This document shows, one piece after another, positions 36,734-43,881 of a stretch of 64,000 nucleotides of DNA. The notes beneath the pieces were generated by a model. That model worked only from the letters and a program-made list of their open reading frames with translations, made no database searches and was not told the DNA's origin. Position 1 is the stretch's first letter. Every line of letters begins with the position of its first letter. Source of the stretch: Pullulanibacillus sp. KACC 23026 (lineage in GTDB: Bacteria; Bacillota; Bacilli; Bacillales; Sporolactobacillaceae); contig NZ_CP119107.1 in the NCBI RefSeq assembly GCF_029094525.1, forward strand, positions 1,674,001 to 1,738,000. The letters are read 5' to 3'. A program made the translations under genes and the position numbers.

Positions 36734-37459
36734 GTGAGCAACAAGCAGTATTTAGATTTCTTGGCGAAGTTTGGGATCAGCAGTGCACATCCTGGTGGGT
36801 TTCCGCTCACGAAAGCCTTATTAGAGGATGCGCATCTTACCACACATCATCACGTGCTGGATGTGGGATGCGGGACTGGGGAAACCTCGGTCTATATGGC
36901 TAAGATGTATAAATGTAAGGTAACGGCGATCGACCTCCATCCAGAGATGATTGCCCATGCTAAGAAACGAATTCAGTCCAATCGCGTACCGGTTCATTTA
37001 GTACAAGGGGATGTGCAGCAATTACCATTTGAGGAGCGTTCCTTTGATGCGATTTTTGCAGAATCAGTCACTGTTTTCACAGATTACAAGAGAACATTAA
37101 AAGAATATGCAAGGGTCTTAAAGTCAGGCGGCGTTCTATATGATGTAGAAATGACGTCCAATCGACCACTGCACCCTTTGGAAGAAGAGGAAATTAAGCG
37201 CGTTTATCAAATCGGACGCGTTCCAACAGAAGTCGACTGGAGGATAGGCTTTGAAGAAGCGGGCTTTAAGCAGGTTACTTTATTGTCACCAGAGGTTTTA
37301 TTAAAGAACCAGCCGCAAACGGTTTTGCCTGATGCCTCACAATTCGACTTCTCACAGCAATTAGATTTAGAGGCTTTTAATACATGGCTCAATCATATTC
37401 AGATCATGGATAAATATCGACACGTTTTATCCTACCGCATTTACAAAGCTAGTGTATAA
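36734..37459 (+). CDS. Class I SAM-dependent methyltransferase, substrate unknown
   Basis: 241 aa. The SAM-binding glycine loop VLDVGCGTGETSVYM lies near residue 40, the acidic residue after beta-2 in TAIDLHPEMI near 65, and the post-I segment QGDVQQLPFEERSFDAIFAE near 95, typical of methyltransferase type 11/25 domains. The GTG start follows AGGGGAGAG. The last 70 residues look like a substrate-binding cap. Neighbours do not reveal the substrate. Confidence 0.87.
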   Translation: MSNKQYLDFLAKFGISSAHPGGFPLTKALLEDAHLTTHHHVLDVGCGTGETSVYMAKMYKCKVTAIDLHPEMIAHAKKRIQSNRVPVHLVQGDVQQLPFEERSFDAIFAESVTVFTDYKRTLKEYARVLKSGGVLYDVEMTSNRPLHPLEEEEIKRVYQIGRVPTEVDWRIGFEEAGFKQVTLLSPEVLLKNQPQTVLPDASQFDFSQQLDLEAFNTWLNHIQIMDKYRHVLSYRIYKASV

Positions 37460-37522
37460 AAAGCGGTTTACTTGGTTCGATTATTGGTACAGGGTCGACA
37501 AGCTAATGAAAATAAAAAAAAT

Positions 37523-37560
37523 AAAAACGCTAAAGCCCAATAAAGCCTTAGCGTTTTTTA
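37523..37560. terminator. Terminator of the DUF2626 gene (bidirectional)
   Basis: AAAAACGCTAA / TTAGCGTTTTT with a mismatched inner part, T tracts both ways. Confidence 0.78.
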
Positions 37561-37575
37561 AAATGCCTACGTTTC

Positions 37576-37818
37576 TTATTGGGAACCACCAGGAACCATC
37601 ATAAAGGCGGACCAATAAGTAAAGCCAACAAAGAACAAGGTCAGATAGGCGCCAAATATGTATATATATGTCCGTTCAGATAAGCTTAGATAACTGACCG
37701 TTAAGAAAAAGATGGCATTAGCAAAAAAGAGAAATGACATAGGTAATAATCCACCTGCTAGTGCCATTACAGCAAATACACCTGTCCAAAACGCCATAAC
37801 ACGAAACATTTTTGGCAT
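37576..37818 (-). CDS. yqgY: DUF2626-like membrane protein (YqgY-like)
   Basis: 80 aa with two to three hydrophobic helices (residues 6-30, 33-47, 51-75) and a short tail MVPGGSQ. The start MPKMFRVMAFWTGVFAVMAL is typical of DUF2626 proteins such as YqgY. ATG follows AAGGAGGG. Position before mgsR (yqgZ) matches B. subtilis. Function unknown. Confidence 0.8.
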   Translation of the reverse strand: MPKMFRVMAFWTGVFAVMALAGGLLPMSFLFFANAIFFLTVSYLSLSERTYIYIFGAYLTLFFVGFTYWSAFMMVPGGSQ

Positions 37819-37981
37819 AATTTCCCTCCTTGTCTCCCCTTATTACATTTTAAATTATAGTGGATGGATATCCATCTGTAAATGAAAAACTAAAAAATAA
37901 GCGCTTTAAGTCTGATTATTTATATAATACCGATAGTTTATAAGGATCCTTGAAAAAAATAAATATTATTTAGTTAAATGG

Positions 37982-38007
37982 GTTTAAATAATGGGCGAAT
38001 TGGGAAT
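37982..38007 (+). promoter_or_regulatory. Sigma-B-type promoter of mgsR
   Basis: GTTTAA (37982-37987), a 14 bp spacer and GGGAAT (38002-38007) fit the sigma-B consensus GTTTaa-N12-15-GGGWAW. In B. subtilis mgsR is sigma-B-dependent, so position and function agree. Confidence 0.75.
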
Positions 38008-38048
38008 CAATTCTATTAGACAAAGGATTTCTGCGAGGAGGCGAATGG

Positions 38049-38435
38049 ATGTCACGTTTGGTCTTTTATACTTATCCGAGCTGTACATCATGCCGTAAAA
38101 CAAAGGCTTGGTTAAAACAGCACCATGTTGAATATGAAGAACGGCATTTGTTTAAAGAAACACCCGATATTGAAGAGCTATTTGATATCATAAAATTAAC
38201 CCATGAAGGCATCAAAGATATTTTGGCGACTCGAAGTGAGACGTTTAAGAAGCTTAACATTGACCTTGATGAGCTCAAGGTTAGTGAAGTCCTTCAATTG
38301 CTCCATGATGAACCCCGACTTTTGAGACGCCCTATTTTAACTGATGGGCAAAAACTAGTTGTTGGGTTTAATAAAAGCGGCTTACAGAAGCTAGGCTCAA
38401 AAGATCTATCAAACAGTGAAAAGAATGTTTCTTAA
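38049..38435 (+). CDS. mgsR: Spx/ArsC-family regulator MgsR
   Basis: A 128 aa thioredoxin-fold transcription regulator that binds RNA polymerase alpha. The redox motif CTSC is at residues about 11-14 (YPSCTSCRKTKAWL), and LLRRPILTDGQKLVVGFN is the ArsC/Spx core. Spx itself is similar; the lineage position (yqgZ) and the sigma-B promoter favour MgsR, which controls a sub-regulon of general stress. ATG follows GAGGAGGCGAATGG. Confidence 0.83.
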   Translation: MSRLVFYTYPSCTSCRKTKAWLKQHHVEYEERHLFKETPDIEELFDIIKLTHEGIKDILATRSETFKKLNIDLDELKVSEVLQLLHDEPRLLRRPILTDGQKLVVGFNKSGLQKLGSKDLSNSEKNVS

Positions 38436-38493
38436 CCATCGTCCAACCCTTGCCAATGTATGAAGTCCGTTGACCCTCGTAAATATAAAAAAT

Positions 38494-38537
38494 AACTCCA
38501 TTAATTAGGGGAAGCCCCTGTTAATGGAGTTCTTTTT
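38494..38537. terminator. Bidirectional terminator between mgsR and the comG operon
   Basis: AACTCCATTAA / TTAATGGAGTT with a small inner GGGG/CCCC stem, T-rich on both sides. Confidence 0.88.
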
Positions 38538-38610
38538 ATACTTGGTCTAGCGACAGACTTCTACTTGAAAGAATGACTGCTTGACGGAGTCTATCCCCGC
38601 CTATTCGTCA

Positions 38611-38811
38611 TCAACGGCGGGATTTGATTTGTTTTTTCACCGTTCCAAAAAATTGGGAACAGGCAAACGGAACAAGACCGAAAAGCTCTTCTTTAATTGA
38701 GGACTTGGCAAGTTTACGTTCCGCTTTCATTTGCTTTCTAAAATCCCGCGGCTGATTCATATAATGGACAAATTGTTCGGTTAAATACTTGACATAGTCA
38801 TCTGATTTCAT
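38611..38811 (-). CDS. yqzE: YqzE-like small protein
   Basis: 66 aa. KSDDYVKYLTEQFVHYMNQP and the basic centre (RKQMKAERKLAKSS) followed by ELFGLVPFACSQFF match YqzE, the small gene at the 3' end of comG in Bacillus. ATG 38811 has AGGTG 6 nt upstream; GTG and ATG alternatives lie 6-9 nt further out. Function unknown. Confidence 0.8.
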   Translation of the reverse strand: MKSDDYVKYLTEQFVHYMNQPRDFRKQMKAERKLAKSSIKEELFGLVPFACSQFFGTVKKQIKSRR

Positions 38812-38829
38812 TGACATCACCTGTTTCTA

Positions 38830-39345
38830 TTATGCCCAAAAACGATGATCTCTACTCAAAAAACCAATAATTTCTGTGACAATCGTGTCAATGGATTTCC
38901 CCGCCGTATTAACAACATAATCCGCTTCAAGATAATAAGGGAGGCGATGCTCAAATAAATTGAGAATAGCCTTGGTGTCTTTCATTTCGAGTAAAGGACG
39001 TGTCGTATCCCCTTTCAAACGTTCGAGGAGGGTGGCGGGATCTGAATGCAAATAAATAATGAGCCCGCTTTCTCTCATAACATGGCGGTTAGAAGGGTTC
39101 GTAACCATACCGCCGCCTGTTGTGATGAGAACAGGCTGTCCGCTCACCTTTTGTAAAATTTTTTGCTCATATTTCCGAAAAGACTCCTCACCCTCATCTT
39201 TAAAGATGTCTTTAATCGATTTCTTTAGGGCGGTTTCTATCAGTTCATCAGTATCAAAAAGGGTAAGGGAGAGGGCCTCTGATAAAGCCTGTCCAATTGT
39301 CGTTTTCCCTGCTCCCATAAAGCCTGTCAAAAATAAGGTTGTCAT
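38830..39345 (-). CDS. aroK: Shikimate kinase AroK
   Basis: A 171 aa kinase making shikimate 3-phosphate for aromatic amino acids. P-loop GFMGAGKTTIG at residues 8-18, shikimate-binding DTDELIE near 33, TTGGGMV near 79, lid RPLLE near 117. Its ATG overlaps the comGG stop (ATGA), so translation is coupled to the pilus operon; a GTGGGTGA stretch can act as ribosome site. In B. subtilis I recall aroK lying elsewhere. Confidence 0.94.
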   Translation of the reverse strand: MTTLFLTGFMGAGKTTIGQALSEALSLTLFDTDELIETALKKSIKDIFKDEGEESFRKYEQKILQKVSGQPVLITTGGGMVTNPSNRHVMRESGLIIYLHSDPATLLERLKGDTTRPLLEMKDTKAILNLFEHRLPYYLEADYVVNTAGKSIDTIVTEIIGFLSRDHRFWA

Positions 39346-39743
39346 TGCGTCACCCACTTTTCTAATTTCTTTGTCTCTTTATTATATATGAACCAAGCTT
39401 TGATTACCGAATTGAAATCATTCATTTGACTTAAATGTACTTCATACTGAGAGGACGACACCGTCTGAATCGTATAGGAGACAACTTTTTCCCCTTCAGT
39501 TAAATCACCAGAACCTTCCACGTCGTCTGTTTGATTGATTTTATCACATAGATCGTCTTTTGCAGATTGAAAAGCAAGAAAGTTACGATTAACCGCCCTC
39601 ATATAAGCATAATCAGATTGGGCGATGCGATATCTGTCTAACTCATAAAAACAAAACATCGCAATCAACAAAAGAGAAACAAGTGTCAAGGGGAGGATGA
39701 AGCCGTCATTATTGGCCGATCGAGTCCGCAGATGAAGTGCCAT
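39342..39743 (-). CDS. comGG: Competence pseudopilus protein ComGG
   Basis: 133 aa. A short basic leader (HLRTRSANNDG) is followed by the hydrophobic pilin-like helix FILPLTLVSLLLIAMFCFYE, then a soluble domain. ComGG is a minor, less conserved pseudopilin needed for DNA uptake. ATG follows AAGGAAGAG. It overlaps comGF by 58 nt and aroK by 4 nt. Confidence 0.82.
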   Translation of the reverse strand: MALHLRTRSANNDGFILPLTLVSLLLIAMFCFYELDRYRIAQSDYAYMRAVNRNFLAFQSAKDDLCDKINQTDDVEGSGDLTEGEKVVSYTIQTVSSSQYEVHLSQMNDFNSVIKAWFIYNKETKKLEKWVTQ

Positions 39744-40135
39744 TGTTCTGCTCTTCCTTTCTGGTCAACAAGTGTCATCACAACAACGCCATCATTCATT
39801 GTAAAGGTAGCGGAAGAAATGTCGTTTATGACAATTTCATAACCTTTAGAATCAACCTGACGGACAAGGCGTCCTCCTGTTGCCGCATAGTAGATCTGGT
39901 CACTATTGACTTCAAACGAGAGGGAAGTTGGTGTCACTTGTACATGTTGTCCCCCGAGCAGCTCTTGTTCGAGTTGATGGGCAGCAAGATAGAAGGCCTC
40001 ACTTTGGTTATGTGGTTCCTGGCTTACGTGATGAAAGAAGGTGAGCAACTGTAATAAAAGCAGGCTGACGACGCAAAGCACCATTAAACCCATAAGCGCA
40101 TAGAGAAGTGTATACCCCTTTTCGTTTCTCATCAT
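39686..40135 (-). CDS. comGF: Competence pseudopilus protein ComGF
   Basis: 149 aa. N-terminal pilin-like helix KGYTLLYALMGLMVLCVVSL followed by a soluble part (FYLAAHQLEQELL ... YYAATGGRLVRQVDSKGYEI), the ComGF pattern. An in-frame start 20 codons upstream exists, but ATG 40135 overlaps the comGE stop as ATGA and has GGAGAG upstream, so I chose it. Confidence 0.86.
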   Translation of the reverse strand: MMRNEKGYTLLYALMGLMVLCVVSLLLLQLLTFFHHVSQEPHNQSEAFYLAAHQLEQELLGGQHVQVTPTSLSFEVNSDQIYYAATGGRLVRQVDSKGYEIVINDISSATFTMNDGVVVMTLVDQKGRAEQWHFICGLDRPIMTASSSP

Positions 40136-40464
40136 TTTTTGATCTCTCCACATTCCTTGCCGGTTCGTTTTGAAGTCTCGGACCATGTGACACAAAGCTG
40201 CCCCAAATTGTCTTGAGTGGAAAAATGAAGGTAGAACATCGTATTGAATTGACTTATTTCCCTCGGGACAGGGGTGTTAATGAGTGCCCAATCAATCAAG
40301 GTGTTGTGAATGATTTGTAAAGCGGTCTTATGCTCTTGAAGAATCTTTTGTTCAAGCTCTGCTGTGATAAACACGGGAACGAGGTAACGGATACTGATGG
40401 TCAATATTAGAAGAGACACGAGAGCTTCTGATAAAGTAAATCCTAACTTATTTTTGAGTAACAT
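40132..40464 (-). CDS. comGE: Competence pseudopilus protein ComGE
   Basis: 110 aa. LGFTLSEALVSLLILTISIR is a type IV prepilin-like start: Gly-Phe cleavage site and Glu+5 surrogate (FTLSE). The remainder is a small soluble domain. It overlaps comGD by 17 nt and comGF by 4 nt, fixing its place in the operon. Confidence 0.88.
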   Translation of the reverse strand: MLLKNKLGFTLSEALVSLLILTISIRYLVPVFITAELEQKILQEHKTALQIIHNTLIDWALINTPVPREISQFNTMFYLHFSTQDNLGQLCVTWSETSKRTGKECGEIKK

Positions 40465-40915
40465 AAAATCGGCCTTGGCCTAGCAGAAAGGTTATTTGAT
40501 AAGTCTCATTTTTAGATCGAATTAACAAGGTCCCTGCCTGGGAAATCCCTCCTGAACTTGAAAAGTAGAAGTTGAGTGGAAGGCTTCCTTTTTCGACTTG
40601 AACAAACGACGGTACCGATAAGTTATTCAAACGTTCGAACGTTGAATAAAAAGAGAAAACTTCATGCTTATTATTATCAAACTCAATATAGACCTTTCGG
40701 TGATTGGTGAATGCAGCGAGCTGGGCGTCTTCAAGAAACTGAGTTAAGCTTTCGATGAATTGGGTCATTTGTTGATGTTCAAAAGCCGGGACTGCTTTTA
40801 AAATAAAGATAGGAAATAACGTCAGCATAATTGAACTCGCGAGTAGGGTTTCAAGGAGCCAGGTTCCCGAACGGCTAATTGTAAGAGTACGGATACGGTA
40901 GGCGAATTCTTTCAT
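40448..40915 (-). CDS. comGD: Competence pseudopilus protein ComGD
   Basis: 155 aa. The prepilin motif is SGTWLLETLL, with Gly at -1 and Glu at +5 but Thr instead of the usual Phe at +1. The hydrophobic helix runs through LLASSIMLTLFPIFIL. The rest has FYFSSSGGISQAGTLLI, typical of GspH/ComGD folds. ATG starts 2 nt after the comGC stop. Confidence 0.88.
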   Translation of the reverse strand: MKEFAYRIRTLTISRSGTWLLETLLASSIMLTLFPIFILKAVPAFEHQQMTQFIESLTQFLEDAQLAAFTNHRKVYIEFDNNKHEVFSFYSTFERLNNLSVPSFVQVEKGSLPLNFYFSSSGGISQAGTLLIRSKNETYQITFLLGQGRFYVTQK

Positions 40916-40917
40916 TT

Positions 40918-41232
40918 TTAAGGCTCCCGAGTGACCTGATCATCATTTAATACAAGTGTTCCCCCATCTGGACAGGTGATTTGATCAACGTAGCCATCGT
41001 CCACAAGGGTTTGCAGATCAGGTAAGGGGGTGTCTTTATCCATTTCATATTGGGCCACTTCACCCTGAAGCAATTTCATGGTTGCTTCACAGCTCTTTTG
41101 TTTGACGACAGTGTTCGATTTCGTCATATTAGGGACTGCTATAAGCAAAAGGATGGACATAATGAGCAAGACGATCATCATTTCGATCATGGTGAAAGCG
41201 TTTTTGTTTAGGAGTGTTTTCAAAAAATTCAT
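40918..41232 (-). CDS. comGC: Major competence pseudopilin ComGC
   Basis: 104 aa. The prepilin segment is NAFTMIEMMIVLLIMSILLL, with Ala rather than Gly before the Phe+1 that ComC should cleave, and Glu at +5. Two cysteines (CEATMKLL and ITCPDGG) correspond to the disulfide of B. subtilis ComGC. ATG follows AAAGGAAG. Confidence 0.94.
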   Translation of the reverse strand: MNFLKTLLNKNAFTMIEMMIVLLIMSILLLIAVPNMTKSNTVVKQKSCEATMKLLQGEVAQYEMDKDTPLPDLQTLVDDGYVDQITCPDGGTLVLNDDQVTREP

Positions 41233-41258
41233 TGCTATTTCTTCCTTTCAAATTTTAA

Positions 41259-42305
41259 TTAAAGGCCTTTCATCATATCGAACATAGGCAATAAGAGACT
41301 GAGAAACATGACTAACAGAAAACCGCCGATTAGGAAAAAGAAGAAGGGTTGAATAAAGAGTATCCACCGGTTCAATTTTTGCTCCAGTTTGTTAAATAAC
41401 AGTTGGCTATAATCGACGAGTGTAGGGCCAAGTCGCCCGCTTTCTGATCCATTGACAATAACGGTTGCTAGATCTTTGGTGTAGAACGTGCGACGGGCTA
41501 AAACAGAGGAGAGGCTAAGCCCTGCGTTTAGTTTTGCTTGGAGATAATGGGATTCATTTTTTAAAAAGGGATGGAAGGACTGCTCACCCATGACATCTAA
41601 GGCTTGATTTATGGCCATACCAATTTTCAAAAGGGAGCCAAAATGAGCGGCAAAGGAGGACGTCAAGCCGAGCTTAATAAAAGGAGAAAGGATCGGGAGG
41701 GAAATCAATAGCTTAAGCCGCTGTTCATAGGACATATTCCGCTTAAGCACGAAGAATCCGGCAATTACCCCAAGACTGACAAAAAGGAAGATGAGAAGAA
41801 TCTGGGGGAGATGCGCACTAAAGGAAAGGAGCGCGAGAGACAGCGGTGGAAGGGAGATAGACATCGAATCATACAGGGTTTTAAAATTGGGCAGAAGATC
41901 ATGAACAATAATCGTTCCCATTATCAGAACCATCCAAAGCAAAAAGATCGGGTAACGAAGAAGCTGACCCATGCGTTTTCTCCTCTGACAACGGCTTAAT
42001 AACAGATTGCCTGCCTCGCGAAATCCAGTTGAAAGAGAACCGGTATGGGTGGAGAAATGTAAATAGGAGACGACATCCTCAGAAAAATGATGTTCATTGA
42101 GAACGTGTGCGACGGGGTGACCATCTTTTAGAGAGCGCAGCAAACTATCAATGTTCTTCTTGACCGTCGGACGAGCTTCGGCTTGCTGCAGCAGCAGGGC
42201 TTCCTTAAGTGAAAAACCTCTGTCAAGACAAGAGCCGACTCGGACTAAGAACTCTGCCCGCTGCTCATTGGACCACCTATCGAGAAAGACTAAGATGTTC
42301 ATCAT
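41259..42305 (-). CDS. comGB: Competence pilus platform protein ComGB
   Basis: A 348 aa GspF/PilC-family inner-membrane protein. Two similar cytoplasmic helical domains (LVRVGSCLDRGFSLKEALLL near 20 and FAAHFGSLLKIGMAINQALD near 215) alternate with three membrane helices, the last at the C-terminus. It overlaps comGA by 29 nt. Tandem ATGs (42305, 42302) make the exact start uncertain by one codon. Confidence 0.94.
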   Translation of the reverse strand: MMNILVFLDRWSNEQRAEFLVRVGSCLDRGFSLKEALLLQQAEARPTVKKNIDSLLRSLKDGHPVAHVLNEHHFSEDVVSYLHFSTHTGSLSTGFREAGNLLLSRCQRRKRMGQLLRYPIFLLWMVLIMGTIIVHDLLPNFKTLYDSMSISLPPLSLALLSFSAHLPQILLIFLFVSLGVIAGFFVLKRNMSYEQRLKLLISLPILSPFIKLGLTSSFAAHFGSLLKIGMAINQALDVMGEQSFHPFLKNESHYLQAKLNAGLSLSSVLARRTFYTKDLATVIVNGSESGRLGPTLVDYSQLLFNKLEQKLNRWILFIQPFFFFLIGGFLLVMFLSLLLPMFDMMKGL

Positions 42306-43350
42306 AGGCCTTCTTCACCTCATGAGAGATATACCCAAGGGCATAAGCTTCTTCATAGTAATCATCCAAGCGTTTAAACTTTAATCGTTTGGCCTGCGGG
42401 TCCGTTAATGCATGATGCAGCGGCATACCTGTTAATATTTCATAGAGAGCGGTTCGTTTATGCTGGGTGAATAGCCGATTGGGACAATCCTTCTGGCAAA
42501 CGGGTCCGCAGGTGGGACATTGAATGGTAATGAGTCGTTGTGCCGTGACGCCTATTAACGTTTCTTTCAAATCAAATCGAGAAATGCCAAGCTCCGTCAT
42601 GCGATGAATCGCCCCTAATGTATCAAACGCGTGTACCGTTGAGAGGACAAGTTTACCGGAAAGAGATGCCCGTATGGCGATGGTCGCGGTTTCTTGATCC
42701 CGTATTTCACCGACCATAATAATGTCAGGATCATGTCTCAGAATGGCTTTAAAGCCCGAATAAAACGTTAGGTCCGACCGTTCATTGACTTCCATTTGGA
42801 CAAAACCAGGATGGCGTTTTTCAATAGGATCTTCCAGTGTAATAATTCGCGCATTGTAACGCTTCTTGGCTTCGGAGAGAAGGGCATAGAGGGTGGTCGT
42901 TTTGCCAGCACCCGTTGGTCCAGCAATTAAAAGGAGCCCATTGTCATAGCTTAATAAGGTGTGGAGCTGCTTAGAGGCTTCAGGAAACAGGGTAAGCTCA
43001 CTTAAACGATTCGTTCGGGAATGTGGAAGGAGCCGAATGACTAAGCTTTCTTGGGAGGCAATGGGTAAGGTAGAGAAACGGAGATGCAAGCAGTCGTTCT
43101 GGAGCCAATAATCAAAAGCACCGCTTTGGGGTCTCCGGTAATCACCGATGTCCATGCCCGCTCGAAATTTAAAGTGAGCAATTAATTGTTTGGCTTTTGC
43201 CTGTGGTAAGTAATCAAATTCATACAAATGACTGTTGATACGAAATTCAATAAGGGTTGTGGTTTCTTGGGGGACGAAATGGATGTCGGAGGCGTGGCTT
43301 TCAGAGGCTGCTTGCAAAAGGGAGGCAGCATAGGTTTCTACTTCATGCAA
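42277..43350 (-). CDS. comGA: Competence pilus assembly ATPase ComGA
   Basis: A 357 aa secretion ATPase (GspE/PilB family) powering the transformation pseudopilus. N-terminal SDIHFVPQETTTLIEFRINS; Walker A GPTGAGKTTTLYALL near 140; Asp box ARIITLEDPIEKRHPGFVQM; Walker B DPDIIMVGEIRD; a Cys-rich cluster near 285-297 (CPTCGPVCQKDCPN). TTG start with GTAGGTG upstream, same length as B. subtilis ComGA. First gene of comGA-GG-aroK-yqzE. I could not find clear ComK boxes upstream. Confidence 0.95.
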   Translation of the reverse strand: MHEVETYAASLLQAASESHASDIHFVPQETTTLIEFRINSHLYEFDYLPQAKAKQLIAHFKFRAGMDIGDYRRPQSGAFDYWLQNDCLHLRFSTLPIASQESLVIRLLPHSRTNRLSELTLFPEASKQLHTLLSYDNGLLLIAGPTGAGKTTTLYALLSEAKKRYNARIITLEDPIEKRHPGFVQMEVNERSDLTFYSGFKAILRHDPDIIMVGEIRDQETATIAIRASLSGKLVLSTVHAFDTLGAIHRMTELGISRFDLKETLIGVTAQRLITIQCPTCGPVCQKDCPNRLFTQHKRTALYEILTGMPLHHALTDPQAKRLKFKRLDDYYEEAYALGYISHEVKKAYDEHLSLSR

Positions 43351-43512
43351 CTAAACACCTACTCTCATAAAAAGTTTAAATGGAAAAAGGGGATAGTTAA
43401 AGAATTCACCATTCGACAGAAGATTCCTCCTTTTGTCGAAAAATATTTAAAAAAATTTGTTCTCTGTTATTTTATTAAAATATAATTAAGAATAAAAAGG
43501 GGGGGATGGTAT

Positions 43513-43818
43513 CTGATAAATCGTATACTGAAATAGTTACTCATCGGATTTGGTTTAGCGTTAGCAGGAATTATAATTGGTCTCTTTGTTTTAGGGGTTC
43601 ATAAAATATACTTTGTAACCGGTGGTATTGGAACAATTTTTCTTGGCTTAAGCATAATATTGTCTGGATCATTAGCTGATGGTGACCGGATGAGGGTCAA
43701 TTATGAAACTGAAACTTCAGAGTATCGGTTAAAAAAAGACCGCTTTGTTACTAATTCTTTATATATTGCTATACCAAATTTAGCTATAGCGTTGGCCCTC
43801 TATTTTTTAGTTAACTAA
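43513..43818 (+). pseudogene. DUF5316-like membrane protein gene, broken
   Basis: One frame encodes IGFGLALAGIIIGLFVLGVH, FVTGGIGTIFLGLSIILSGS and a C-terminal helix (YIAIPNLAIALALYFLVN), resembling DUF5316 proteins. Reading back to the ribosome site (AAGGGGGGGATGGTAT) gives LINRILK then an in-frame TAG at 43534-43536, and the start position is CTG. With a poor start and an amber at codon 8 I call it a decayed gene. No other start is available downstream of the TAG. Confidence 0.62.
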
Positions 43819-43881
43819 TCCTAATTTCTTATACCTCCTACCGGTTAAGCAGGGCAAAACTACCCCTATCCATGCATTCTG

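Noticed and set aside
43351-43500. ComK boxes (AAAA-N5-TTTT) upstream of comGA
   Set aside because: AT-rich, but I found no pair with the required spacing; cannot claim it.
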